In this document: piece after piece, positions 19,491-29,059 of the stretch
Position numbering within the stretch: position 1 is the stretch's first letter
Layout of the letters: the number at the start of each line of letters is the position of its first letter
From: Lactobacillus hamsteri DSM 5661 = JCM 6256
GTDB lineage: Bacteria > Bacillota > Bacilli > Lactobacillales > Lactobacillaceae
NCBI RefSeq assembly: GCF_000615445.1
Contig: NZ_BALY01000002.1
Span: forward strand, 42,490 to 106,489
Reading direction: 5' to 3'
DNA: 64,000 nt
Program-made: the position numbers and the translations under genes
The notes under the pieces: model-generated
Database searches by the model: none
What the model saw: the letters and a program-made list of their open reading frames with translations, nothing else
Told to the model about the DNA's origin: nothing

Positions 19491-20186
19491 ATGAAGATTG
19501 CGATTATTGTTCCAATGGAAATTGAAGCAGAATATTACCGCAAGAATTTTCACTCAGAAGATAAGGAAATGTTCGGATCAACTGTATTCGAACATTTTTC
19601 CGTTAATGGTAATGATATTTACCTTGGTTTGAGTGGAATTGGTAAAGTTCAAGCTGCAATGAATTTAGCAAGTTTATTGAGTAATGTGGATATAGACATG
19701 ATCTTTATGACTGGATCTGCGGGTTCAATGAATGAAGATGTACATAAAGAAGATTTAGTATTTCCAAGTGAATTTGCGTACCATGATGCGCATAATACTA
19801 TGGCAGGTGACTATGTTGAAGGACAAATTCCTCAAGAACCTGCAAGATTTAAGTTAGATTCACCTCAACGTACTGCATTTGGCGAATATTTAAAATCTCG
19901 AGGTATTGAGTATAAGGAAGGCCTAGTTGTAACTGGAGATTCATTTATTGCTTCTGATGCTCAAAAAGATGCAATTAGAAAGAATTTCTCAGATGCCTTA
20001 GGCGTCGAAATGGAAGGTGCAGCTTTTGCACAAGTTGCTTACCATTTTAATAAGCCATTGATTGCTATGCGTGCAATTTCTGATAATGGTGATGAAGATG
20101 CTAATGAAGACTTTGATGCTTTTGTTAAAAAAGTAGGAGCTAAGGCAGCTAAGTTAATTTGTGATTATGTTGAAAATTTAAATTAA
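19491..20186 (+). CDS. mtnN: 5'-methylthioadenosine/S-adenosylhomocysteine nucleosidase
   Basis: Cleaves MTA and SAH to adenine and thioribose sugars, part of the activated methyl cycle and AI-2 precursor supply. GAGGAAG precedes the ATG at 19491, so the shorter start is preferred to the TTG at 19479. The 231 residues are normal. MKIAIIVPMEIEAEYY, GLSGIGKVQAA, MTGSAGSM, VTGDSFIAS and VEMEGAAFAQVAYHF (with the catalytic glutamates) and AISDNGDEDA are all family signatures. Confidence 0.95.
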   Translation: MKIAIIVPMEIEAEYYRKNFHSEDKEMFGSTVFEHFSVNGNDIYLGLSGIGKVQAAMNLASLLSNVDIDMIFMTGSAGSMNEDVHKEDLVFPSEFAYHDAHNTMAGDYVEGQIPQEPARFKLDSPQRTAFGEYLKSRGIEYKEGLVVTGDSFIASDAQKDAIRKNFSDALGVEMEGAAFAQVAYHFNKPLIAMRAISDNGDEDANEDFDAFVKKVGAKAAKLICDYVENLN

Positions 20187-20216
20187 TCCTATTTGTGAGC
20201 ATTTAAGTATAAATAG

Positions 20217-20245
20217 TTGCTTTTAAAAAGAAAGTAACTTATTAT
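20217..20245 (+). promoter_or_regulatory. Promoter of the DUF1831-mnmA pair
   Basis: TTGCTT at 20217 and TATTAT at 20240 are separated by 17 bases and lie 20 bases upstream of the DUF1831 ATG, with GCGAGG as SD between. Confidence 0.55.
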
Positions 20246-20264
20246 TAATAAGCGAGGAAAAACT

Positions 20265-20606
20265 ATGGCAAATAAAGTTGTGATTAATGGTGATAATCGT
20301 AAATTTACGTTGAGTCCTGATATTAAGCTTTATGCTTTAATTGATGCAGGTTTTACTAAAACAGCTAAAGGCAACTATAATTATGAACATCCTTTATATA
20401 ATGACTCACCTTATAATGCTCCAACTAAGCTTAAGATGACTATTAATAAAGAATTGTCTCATTTAACAATGGTTGTTACTGATCGCAATGGTTTGCAAAA
20501 GGTTAATATTTTTAAGAACAAGCAATTAGCGCCAACTGTTGAACTTTTAAATTACATTTTAAAAGATCTTGAAGAGCGTAAAATTATTGTTCCAGTAAAG
20601 GATTGA
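20265..20606 (+). CDS. DUF1831 family protein
   Basis: A 113-residue soluble protein, without membrane segments, that resembles the DUF1831 family of lactobacilli (TLSPDIKLYALIDAGFTKTAKGNY). The family commonly neighbours the cysteine desulfurase and mnmA genes of tRNA thiolation. Here it lies four bases before mnmA, with no desulfurase gene between. Function is not established; a link to sulfur transfer is inferred from context. Confidence 0.7.
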   Translation: MANKVVINGDNRKFTLSPDIKLYALIDAGFTKTAKGNYNYEHPLYNDSPYNAPTKLKMTINKELSHLTMVVTDRNGLQKVNIFKNKQLAPTVELLNYILKDLEERKIIVPVKD

Positions 20607-20610
20607 TTGA

Positions 20611-21738
<1,128 letters not shown>

Positions 21739-21743
21739 AAATG

Positions 21744-21775
21744 AAAAAGAGATCCGATTTCGGGTCTCTTTTTTT
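21744..21775 (+). terminator. Intrinsic terminator of mnmA
   Basis: AGAGATCCG pairs with CGGGTCTCT (one G-T pair) across a 4-base loop and is followed by seven T. Confidence 0.9.
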
Positions 21776-21832
21776 AACTAAAATTAAATGATAAAATTAT
21801 AGAAAACGTTTTATTTTATTGAGGGATGAAAA

Positions 21833-22657
21833 ATGTATAAACTTATTACGTGCGATTTAGATGAAACTTTATTAAGCGATAATACTCATGTTTGTGAGCG
21901 AAACAAAGAAGCTATTAAAAAAGCAACAGATTTAGGCGTTAAATTTGTACCTGCTACGGGACGGGGATATGATGCAGTTTCAGGAACTTTAAAAGAAATT
22001 GGACTATATAATAAAGAAAATGAGTACGTTATTTCATTTAACGGGGCATGTGTAACTGAAAATAAAAGTAATCAAGTTTTGCGTTTTGACGGTTTGAATT
22101 ATGATATTGCAAATGAGTTATATAAAATGGGTAAAGAAAAAGATGTTTGTATTCATGTTTATACAAAAGATATCGTTTATGTATATAACATGAATGATGA
22201 TGAACGTAAATATATGGAAAAACGGCATCGTTTTGAAGAAATTGACAAAGCGGATTTAAGTTTTATAAAAGGACAGGATATTCCTAAGGTTTTATATGAA
22301 AGCACCAATCAAGAATATTTGCGTGATATTGCAAAAGAAATGGGAGAACTGGCGAATAAATTAGATGTGTCGTATTCTTCTAATCGCTATCTTGAATTTA
22401 ATAGTCAAGGTATAAATAAGGGCGTTGGTTTATTGTGGCTCGCAAATAAATTAGGTATTAAGCCTGAAGAAACGATGGCATTAGGTGATAATTTTAACGA
22501 TTTATCAATGATTAAAGCAGCAGGCTTGGGTGTTGGAATGGCTAATACTAATCCTGATATGAAGGATCAATGCAATATAATTACCAAGGCTGATAATAAT
22601 CAAGGCGGGGTAGCCGAAGCAATTGAACGCTTCGTTTTAAACGAAGATAACAATTAA
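21833..22657 (+). CDS. Cof-type HAD-IIB family phosphatase
   Basis: The 274-residue protein has the HAD motif I DLDETLL near the N-terminus, motif II SFNGA, and motif III/IV near the end (GDNFNDLSMIKAAGLGVGMANT). The cap insertion between motifs II and III is the IIB type. Such enzymes dephosphorylate sugar phosphates, FMN or PLP; the substrate cannot be read from sequence. GAGGGATG lies before the ATG. Confidence 0.88.
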   Translation: MYKLITCDLDETLLSDNTHVCERNKEAIKKATDLGVKFVPATGRGYDAVSGTLKEIGLYNKENEYVISFNGACVTENKSNQVLRFDGLNYDIANELYKMGKEKDVCIHVYTKDIVYVYNMNDDERKYMEKRHRFEEIDKADLSFIKGQDIPKVLYESTNQEYLRDIAKEMGELANKLDVSYSSNRYLEFNSQGINKGVGLLWLANKLGIKPEETMALGDNFNDLSMIKAAGLGVGMANTNPDMKDQCNIITKADNNQGGVAEAIERFVLNEDNN

Positions 22658-22676
22658 ATTTGAATAGAATTTTTGC

Positions 22677-22682
22677 TACAAT
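22677..22682 (+). promoter_or_regulatory. Extended -10 upstream of the histidine phosphatase gene
   Basis: TGCTACAAT (extended -10) with a weak TTAAAT -35 at 17 bases lies about 27 bases before the ATG at 22709. AAGGAGAG serves as SD. Confidence 0.45.
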
Positions 22683-22708
22683 AGTTCCATAAGGAGAGAA
22701 ATTGTATT

Positions 22709-23368
22709 ATGCAAATTTATTTTGTTCGTCATGGTAAAACCGAGTGGAATTTAGCTAGTCGTTTTCAAGGGGGACATGGCGATTCACCATTATTGCCACA
22801 AAGTCTTGAAGATATTAAAAAACTAGGACATCATTTACAAGGTACAAAATTTAGAGGTGTTTTTGCGAGTCCATTGCAACGAGCTTTTAATACTGCACAA
22901 GGCATCGATGATGCGATGAATGCTAATTTACCTGTTGTAATTGATGAAAGATTACGTGAATTTAATCTTGGTGATATGGAAGGGATGAAATTCGATGATG
23001 CTGCTAAAAAGTATCCAGAACAAATTGACAATTTTTGGCATCATCCTGAAAAATATGATCCTACTGAACTTCACGGAGAAGATTATGAACATGTAATTGC
23101 GCGTGGCAAAAATTTTGCACAGGAAATGGCTGAACGTTTTCCAGATGATAATGATAAAATCTTAGCAGTTAGCCATGGTGCGGCTTTATCTGCAATTATG
23201 GGTGGTTTGTTAGGCTATCCTTTGAAGGACGTTCGTAAACGTGGTGGTCTTAGCAATACTAGTTTAACGGTTCTTGAAACTAAGGATGGAGGAAAAACTT
23301 TCCATCCGGTTGTTTGGAATGAAACTAGTTTCTTAGGAAGAAAATTATCAAAAACGGATTCATTGTAA
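22709..23368 (+). CDS. Histidine phosphatase (phosphoglycerate mutase-like) family protein
   Basis: The catalytic RHG motif is at residues 7-9 (YFVRHGKTEWN), and the second histidine is in VSHGAALSAIMGG near residue 156. The 219 residues fit the branch of cofactor-dependent phosphatases found in lactobacilli rather than glycolytic GpmA. Substrate unknown. Its stop overlaps the start of the TPR gene. Confidence 0.87.
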   Translation: MQIYFVRHGKTEWNLASRFQGGHGDSPLLPQSLEDIKKLGHHLQGTKFRGVFASPLQRAFNTAQGIDDAMNANLPVVIDERLREFNLGDMEGMKFDDAAKKYPEQIDNFWHHPEKYDPTELHGEDYEHVIARGKNFAQEMAERFPDDNDKILAVSHGAALSAIMGGLLGYPLKDVRKRGGLSNTSLTVLETKDGGKTFHPVVWNETSFLGRKLSKTDSL

Positions 23369-24015
23369 TGGATAAAAAAATATCAGAATTGTATGACGCG
23401 GGCAAAATTGACCGCGCCATTCACTTATTAATAGAAAAAATAGATGCACATCCTCAACAAGTTGAGAATTATTTACAATTATCAACTTATTTGATTGAAC
23501 AGGGGAGTCCAGATCAAGCCCAAAAGCTTTTAGAGCAGGCTGAACATTTAGTGAAAAAACCGCAAGAATTATTTTATAATTTAGCAGTTTGTTACTATAT
23601 GCAAGGCGATTTTGATAAGGCACTAAATTTACTTGATCGCATCCCTAATGATGATTTGACTTTGTATCAAAAATCATTGGTATATTTAAAATTGGGGCAA
23701 AGTCAAAAGGCTTTAGCTTTTGCACTTACAATTAAAAATATTGATGAGCGTGTACAGGAATTATTGGGTGATATTTGGATGAGCTTAGGTCAACTTAAAG
23801 AAGCAGAAAAGACTTATTTTCAAATTCCTGATGAAAAACGATCTGCAAAAATATATTTCTTATTGGGCGTTACATTGTTTGATCATGATCGTGATCAAGC
23901 AGAAAAGATGTTTGCAATTTCTAAAAAAATGGATGAAAAATATTTCCAAAAAGCCCATGATCAATATGCTTCAATTTTAAAATTAGTCAACGATAAGGAA
24001 AAGAAAAATGGTTGA
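23368..24015 (+). CDS. TPR repeat protein
   Basis: A 215-residue helical protein with five or six tetratricopeptide-like repeats (for example AIHLLIEKIDAHPQQVENYLQLST, FYNLAVCYYMQGDFDKALNLLD). TPR proteins are protein-binding scaffolds. It is coupled to the upstream phosphatase and overlaps recD2 by eight bases, the order seen widely in Firmicutes near recD2. The specific partner is not known. Confidence 0.82.
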   Translation: MDKKISELYDAGKIDRAIHLLIEKIDAHPQQVENYLQLSTYLIEQGSPDQAQKLLEQAEHLVKKPQELFYNLAVCYYMQGDFDKALNLLDRIPNDDLTLYQKSLVYLKLGQSQKALAFALTIKNIDERVQELLGDIWMSLGQLKEAEKTYFQIPDEKRSAKIYFLLGVTLFDHDRDQAEKMFAISKKMDEKYFQKAHDQYASILKLVNDKEKKNG

Positions 24016-26389
24016 GTTTACCGGTAAGATCAATGGAATCGTTTTTGAAAATGATAAAGATCTTTTTAAAATTCTCGATGTTGAGATTATTGGAAATCTT
24101 GATGACTATGAGCGTGATGAAATAAAAGTAACCGGTAATTTTGGTGATGTGCAGGTTGGCGGAAGCTATCGGTTTGATGGCTATTTGGTGATGCATGAAA
24201 AGTTTGGATTGCAGTTTAGAGCCAACACATATAAGCAGGTTTTGCCCCATGAAGAAGGAAGTTTAACTAGATATTTAAGTTCTAATAAATTCCCAGGTAT
24301 TGGTAAAAAAGCTGCAGAAAAAATTATTGGTGAGTTAGGTTTAAAAGCTTTAGATGTTTTAAAAGATAACCCTGCTAAAATTGATGATTTGGATTTAACC
24401 CAGAAACAAAAAGATAGCCTATTATCAGGACTTAATACTATGGATTCTTTTTCGGAGGTTCTTCTTAAGCTTGCACAATTTGGGATAAATCGTAAAACTG
24501 CAACTCGCTTGTATCAGTTATATCATGGTGAAGCTGTTGAAAAATTGAAAAAGGACCCTTATGCATCAGTTGCAGAGGTAATAGGTTATGGTTTTAAAAC
24601 TGCTGATCAAATTGGACGTGAAATAGGTCTTGCTCCAGATGATCCTAAAAGAATAAAGGGCGCTATTTTTCAAGTCTTATTGGATGCTTTAAGTGGCATA
24701 GGCGATACTTATGTAAGTTTAGCCACACTTTTAACAGAAGCGAGCAAATTACTTAATATTAATCAATTTGATCCAATTGCTACCGAAGTTAATGCGTTAC
24801 AGGCAGATGGAAAAGTAGTTGTCGATGGTGAAGATGCGGCATTAAGCAATATCTATCAAACAGAAGTAGAAATTGCCAGATTGATGAAAAATTTGGTTGA
24901 AAAACGTAATTTTCAAAAAGATGAAAAATACGATGATGAAGATATTGATGATGCAATTACCAATGCGGAAAAGCAATTACGTATTGAGTATGACGAAACT
25001 CAAAAGATGGCTATTAAGAATGCTGTAAACAATCCGATTTCAATCCTTACAGGTGGTCCGGGTACCGGTAAGACAACGATTGTGAACGGAATTTTGCTGG
25101 TTTTGCGTGAATTGGCTGATATTCCTGCTTCGGCTCTTTATAGCGAAGATCCACCATTTCTCTTAGCTGCACCAACGGGTCGAGCAGCTAAGAGAATGAG
25201 TGAAATTACTGGAATTGCTGCTAAAACGATTCATCGCTTGTTGGGATTAGGAATTAGCGATAATAATACCGAAGATTTAAATGAATTAAACGGTGAAATT
25301 TTAATTATCGATGAAATGTCGATGGTTGATATGTTTTTGTTTAAGCAACTATTATCTAGTATCAATCAGACACGTCATATTGTCTTTGTGGGTGATAAAA
25401 ATCAATTGCCATCGGTTGGAGCAGGAAATGTCTTTAGCGATTTAATTAAATCAAGCGCATTTCCCACAACAATTTTGAAACAAATTCACCGGCAGGGTGA
25501 TGATTCAAGTATTATTACTTTGGCACATGACGTAAATGAAGGAACAAACCAAGAAGTTTTATTTAAAAAAACTAAAAACTATTCATTTATTCCATGTAAG
25601 CCACAATTAGTTGGGGATGCTGTAGGACAAATTGTTGAACTTGCTTTAAAACGTGGTTTTGAAAAAGATGATATTCAAGTTTTAGGGGCCATGTATCATG
25701 GAAATGGTGGGGTTAATAATTTAAATGATATTATTCAAGAAATTATGAATCCACCTAAGGCTAAAAGTAAGTCAATTCAAATTCATGATGAAGCGTTTAG
25801 AATTGGCGACCGTATCTTACAATTACAAAATAATCCTGAAAAAGATATCTATAATGGACAAATAGGTAAAATTATTGGTATTGATGAAAAAAATTCTAAG
25901 GCTTGTTTAATTGCTAATTTTGATGGTCGAGAGGTTGAATTTGATCGAAAAGATTTAAATGATTTAACCAGGGCATATGCTATTACTATTCATAAATCAC
26001 AAGGTTCAGAATTTCCGCTGGTGGTTCTTAATTTAACCATGCAGAATTATGTAATGCTTAAACGTAATCTGCTTTATACAGCTATTACACGTGCTGAAAA
26101 GAATTTAGTGCTTATTGGTGATCCAAGAGCATATATTGCAGCTCTTAATACTCCTGGCAATGATCGTAAAACAGGTTTGACTAGAAAATTGCAAGAGATG
26201 CTAGGTATTGATGAAAAAGATACATCGGATACAAAAAGTGTTAGTGCTACTGATAATAAAAAAGATAAAGAATCCAAGGTAGAGAGTAATAAGGGATCAG
26301 AAAATTATATTTTGACTAAAGAAAAAATATATTCGGGTGAAATTGATCCAATGATTGGGATGGAAGGGATTACTTTGTTTCAAAATTAA
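24008..26389 (+). CDS. recD2: ATP-dependent DNA helicase RecD2
   Basis: Superfamily 1 5'-3' helicase of organisms lacking RecBCD, involved in repair and replication-fork maintenance. The N-terminal OB-like and helix-hairpin-helix region (FPGIGKKAAEKII) is followed by Walker A GGPGTGKTT near residue 348, the Walker B segment IIDEMSMVDMF, QIHRQ, and the 2B-domain motifs TIHKSQGSEFPLVV and YTAITRAEKNLVLIG. The 793 residues are normal. The 3' end is directly followed by a hairpin terminator that is now split by an insertion sequence. Confidence 0.95.
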   Translation: MVEFTGKINGIVFENDKDLFKILDVEIIGNLDDYERDEIKVTGNFGDVQVGGSYRFDGYLVMHEKFGLQFRANTYKQVLPHEEGSLTRYLSSNKFPGIGKKAAEKIIGELGLKALDVLKDNPAKIDDLDLTQKQKDSLLSGLNTMDSFSEVLLKLAQFGINRKTATRLYQLYHGEAVEKLKKDPYASVAEVIGYGFKTADQIGREIGLAPDDPKRIKGAIFQVLLDALSGIGDTYVSLATLLTEASKLLNINQFDPIATEVNALQADGKVVVDGEDAALSNIYQTEVEIARLMKNLVEKRNFQKDEKYDDEDIDDAITNAEKQLRIEYDETQKMAIKNAVNNPISILTGGPGTGKTTIVNGILLVLRELADIPASALYSEDPPFLLAAPTGRAAKRMSEITGIAAKTIHRLLGLGISDNNTEDLNELNGEILIIDEMSMVDMFLFKQLLSSINQTRHIVFVGDKNQLPSVGAGNVFSDLIKSSAFPTTILKQIHRQGDDSSIITLAHDVNEGTNQEVLFKKTKNYSFIPCKPQLVGDAVGQIVELALKRGFEKDDIQVLGAMYHGNGGVNNLNDIIQEIMNPPKAKSKSIQIHDEAFRIGDRILQLQNNPEKDIYNGQIGKIIGIDEKNSKACLIANFDGREVEFDRKDLNDLTRAYAITIHKSQGSEFPLVVLNLTMQNYVMLKRNLLYTAITRAEKNLVLIGDPRAYIAALNTPGNDRKTGLTRKLQEMLGIDEKDTSDTKSVSATDNKKDKESKVESNKGSENYILTKEKIYSGEIDPMIGMEGITLFQN

Positions 26390-26399
26390 AAGACTTAAG

Positions 26400-26408
26400 A
26401 ATTTGATT
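26400..26408 (+). repeat. Left copy of 9-bp target-site duplication of the IS
   Basis: AATTTGATT directly precedes the left inverted repeat and recurs at 28064-28072 directly after the right one, as expected of a transposition footprint. Confidence 0.9.
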
Positions 26409-26456
26409 CAATGTCATTAAGTTAAGACATTGACAATAATAGTTGAAAGTGTTTTT

Positions 26457-26490
26457 AAGAATCGAATCATTTGGATTCGATTCTTTTTTT
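26457..26490 (+). terminator. Inward-facing terminator at the left end of the IS
   Basis: A perfect 12-bp stem (AAGAATCGAATC against its complement), a 5-base loop and seven T lie between the left inverted repeat and the transposase. It would stop transcripts entering from recD2. A second hairpin (AAGGCG...CGCCTT) is at 26511-26529. Confidence 0.8.
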
Positions 26491-26570
26491 GCATAAAATA
26501 AAGGCGAAAAGACCTACCTTCTCGCCTTAGTATTAAATTTTAGACCTTCAACTTTATTACCAGAAAGCTG

Positions 26571-27950
26571 GTGCTAATTATGAAAGCCCTTCATAAAAAT
26601 ATTTTAGAGCGTCTTGATCAAATTATCAATGATACCGGTAAGCATATTCATAATTTTATTGATAATTCTCATGCCTTTACCAGAAAACGTACTTTAGATG
26701 CAGCGACTGTTCTTAAAACTACAATTAATATGCAGGGGCAGAATTTAACAAATGAATTGTTTAGAGCATTTGGTAAAAAAGCTATCAAAAATAATGACAA
26801 AATAGTTAGCACATCTGCATATGTCCAACGCAAAAGTCAATTGACTCCTGCTTGTTTTAAACATATTTTGACGGTCTTTAATCAAGATTTGTTTAATATT
26901 CAGCTGCTAGATCACCAGTATCGTTTGTTTGCCATTGATGGTTCTGATTTTAATCAAATTTGGAATTCAAAATCGAAAAATATTGTACAATCTGCAACTC
27001 ATATAAATAAGCCTTATTGTCAAATTCATGTTAATGCCTTATATGATCTAATGAATAATACTTATCAGGATTGTATTTTTCAGCCTAAATCAGAAATGGA
27101 TGAACGTAAAGCGGCTGTACAAATGCTTAAAGCTTTGAATTGTGGTCCATACATTGTAACAATGGATCGTGGTTACACCAGTTTTAATATGATTGAAAAC
27201 TGTAATCGTTTACCAAATTGTTACTACATAATACGAACTAAAGTTGGACGTAGCGGATTTAAAGAAATAGAAACATTGCCTAATCAAGACTGTGATCGTG
27301 ATATTTCCTGTCGCGTAACTACCTCTAATTATTACTACATCACACATAAAGCACATGAAAATATCCATCATGTCAATCATCATTATCACCAATATATTAA
27401 ATATCGTTCTAAAAATACACAAGATCGCAACTGGGATTTTGGCGAATTATGTACAGTAAAATTTCGTGCTTGCAAGTTCAAAATAAATGATTCCAAATAT
27501 GACAAAGAAGAATGGGAAGTTGTGCTAACTAATCTTGATCGGAAAACTTTCCCACTACAAAGAATTAAAGAGCTTTATCATTTGCGTTGGGGTATTGAGA
27601 GCTCCTTTAGGAAGCTTAAGTATTCTTTAGGCTGTGTAGAATTTCATTCTAAACAAGATAAATTTATTGAAATGGAAATTTATGCTCATATGATTATGTT
27701 TAACGCAATTAGTCAAATCGATGCACAAGCCTATATCCCACAAAGGCATTGCAAGTATCAATATGCCATCAATTTCAAACAATCATGCTTTATCATTCAA
27801 AGTATGTATTTGATTTCTTCTTTATCGCGAGATTTTGAACGGATTCTTATTCAAATCAGTTATTATACGATTCCGATTAGGCCGGGACGCAAGGATAAGA
27901 GAATTATTAAACCTAAATCAGCTGTATATTATTTGTATCGTGTAGCTTAA
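26571..27950 (+). CDS. IS4-family transposase
   Basis: DDE transposase. Numbered from the ATG at 26580, the catalytic residues are visible as D120 (FAIDGSDF), D196 (VTMDRGYTSF) and E340 in the signature Y-2-R-3-E-6-K (YHLRWGIESSFRKLK), characteristic of IS4. A GTG at 26571 is the alternative start; no clear SD supports either. The frame is intact and full length (about 456-459 residues), so the element may be active. A single copy lies in this window. Confidence 0.93.
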   Translation: MLIMKALHKNILERLDQIINDTGKHIHNFIDNSHAFTRKRTLDAATVLKTTINMQGQNLTNELFRAFGKKAIKNNDKIVSTSAYVQRKSQLTPACFKHILTVFNQDLFNIQLLDHQYRLFAIDGSDFNQIWNSKSKNIVQSATHINKPYCQIHVNALYDLMNNTYQDCIFQPKSEMDERKAAVQMLKALNCGPYIVTMDRGYTSFNMIENCNRLPNCYYIIRTKVGRSGFKEIETLPNQDCDRDISCRVTTSNYYYITHKAHENIHHVNHHYHQYIKYRSKNTQDRNWDFGELCTVKFRACKFKINDSKYDKEEWEVVLTNLDRKTFPLQRIKELYHLRWGIESSFRKLKYSLGCVEFHSKQDKFIEMEIYAHMIMFNAISQIDAQAYIPQRHCKYQYAINFKQSCFIIQSMYLISSLSRDFERILIQISYYTIPIRPGRKDKRIIKPKSAVYYLYRVA

Positions 27951-28063
27951 AAATTAAAAAAGTGCTATATCATACAAAAAAGCACCAATTTAACAAATTA
28001 ATTGTTAAATCAGTGCTTAAAAAGTCAAAACTAGTTTGTCAATGTCTTAACTTAATGACATTG

Positions 28064-28072
28064 AATTTGATT
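28064..28072 (+). repeat. Right copy of 9-bp target-site duplication of the IS
   Basis: AATTTGATT follows the right inverted repeat and matches 26400-26408. It is followed by CTTAAG and a T-rich tract, the right arm of the split recD2 terminator. Confidence 0.9.
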
Positions 28073-28090
28073 CTTAAGCCTTTTATATTT

Positions 28091-28204
28091 TTATTTGAAT
28101 TTCTTATTTTTAACAGGAACTTCTTTTGGTTTAATCATTGTGATACTTGTTGCAGTTAGTAGTAATACTAAAAAGGAGCAGCAAGTAAGGAAAATATGAA
28201 TCAA
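28091..28204 (-). CDS. Possible 37-aa single-pass membrane peptide
   Basis: A TTG-started frame on the minus strand gives a hydrophobic segment (FLVLLLTATSITMI) and a basic tail (KNKKFK). AAAGGATG lies eight bases upstream of the TTG. It would converge on the split recD2 terminator, which has A-runs on the other side and so could end it. The size and plan resemble small membrane peptides, including type I toxins, but no family is recognised. The call is tentative. Confidence 0.3.
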   Translation of the reverse strand: MIHIFLTCCSFLVLLLTATSITMIKPKEVPVKNKKFK

Positions 28205-28310
28205 TATTCATCATCCTTTCTTATCTTGGGTTTAAACATAGAATAGACTCTAAATGTGAAGATTTTATGTAGATTTGTTTATGGATAGTTTAAGAAAGCG
28301 CTTAATATGA

Positions 28311-28400
28311 TTAAATAATTTGCAAGAATAAGGTAAAATATAAGTAGTTAGAGTCAAATCGATGTCCCAAACCCTAAGCTATTCAGGCTTAGGGTTTTTG
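28311..28400 (+). promoter_or_regulatory. Promoter and short leader with intrinsic terminator upstream of the 206-aa gene
   Basis: TTAAAT (28311) and TAAAAT (28334) with 17-base spacing form a weak promoter. About 30 bases downstream a perfect 11-bp stem AAACCCTAAGC/GCTTAGGGTTT with 7-base loop and T5 (28369-28399) lies 17 bases before the next ATG. It could produce a leader RNA of about 55 bases or attenuate the gene. The rest of the gap since the IS (28205-28310) shows nothing. Confidence 0.55.
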
Positions 28401-28416
28401 TGAAGAAGGAATTTAA

Positions 28417-29037
28417 ATGAGTTCGTATAATGAATTAAAATGGCGTGATGAAGATTATGAAAAGTATAGTACTGACAAACTTTATTTTATTTGGAATGTT
28501 TTAAAGCAGCCATTTCCACCTCAATATCGTGAAATGGTGGGTGAACTAGCTTTTCGTAAAGAAAAAAAGCAACGTGAAGAGAACTTAAAACGAATAAAAG
28601 AAATTATTTCTAGCCGTGACGATAAAAGTGAAATTCGTGAAGCCTGGAAGAAATTACATCCTAATAAAGAAATAAAAAAGGATGGCAAGTATATTAATGA
28701 ATTAGCAAAATTAATGCCTAATATGGCAGAACAATTAGGTGCATTTATTGAATTGGAAAATATTGAAATAAAATATTTTGATGAAAATGGTGAACCTTTG
28801 TATGAATTAGCAGATTTTAAGGATATTTTTCCTGAAAATTTTGCTCAAAGTGGATTTAGAAAATATGGTCTTACAAAAGAACAATTTTTAAAAATATATC
28901 CTAATATTGATAAAGAAAATTTTGAACGATTATTGTCTCAAGTTAACTTAGAACAAGCAGAAGATAGTAGTACAATTATTCCGTATTATCCCGCAATTCA
29001 GATAAAACAAATTTTAGTCGATCAGTTGAATAATTAA
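28417..29037 (+). CDS. Hypothetical protein (206 aa), family not recognised
   Basis: A charged, mainly helical soluble protein without signal peptide or membrane segments. Residues 45-75 are very rich in K, E and R (FRKEKKQREENLKRIKE), suggesting a helix or coiled coil. GAAGAAGG precedes the ATG. It stands alone between two short structured leaders with terminators, next to the insertion sequence, so it belongs to an accessory stretch. No catalytic motif is visible and no function is proposed. Confidence 0.6.
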   Translation: MSSYNELKWRDEDYEKYSTDKLYFIWNVLKQPFPPQYREMVGELAFRKEKKQREENLKRIKEIISSRDDKSEIREAWKKLHPNKEIKKDGKYINELAKLMPNMAEQLGAFIELENIEIKYFDENGEPLYELADFKDIFPENFAQSGFRKYGLTKEQFLKIYPNIDKENFERLLSQVNLEQAEDSSTIIPYYPAIQIKQILVDQLNN

Positions 29038-29059
29038 AAAAACATATGTTATATTATAC

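Larger units (their letters stand above)
26409..28063 (+). mobile_element. Complete IS4-family insertion sequence (1655 bp) inside the recD2 terminator
   Basis: Perfect 28-bp terminal inverted repeats start CAATGTCATTAAGTTAAG at 26409 and end with the complement at 28063. Each terminal repeat is itself nearly palindromic (CAATGTC and GACATTG ends). A 9-bp duplication AATTTGATT flanks the element. One transposase gene fills the body. Removing the IS and one duplication joins CTTAAG, AATTTGATT and CTTAAG into a hairpin with following T-rich sequence, the original recD2 terminator. IS4 family is assigned from the transposase motifs and element length. Confidence 0.92.

Noticed and set aside
22625..22650. 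CTTCGTTT/AAACGAAG hairpin at the end of the HAD gene as a terminator
   Set aside because: No T-run follows, and the next gene has its own promoter-like sequence; probably a coding coincidence.
26511..26529. AAGGCG...CGCCTT hairpin as a plus-strand terminator of the IS
   Set aside because: The T-rich side is on the minus strand (reads as a terminator leftward), so it does not end plus-strand transcripts.
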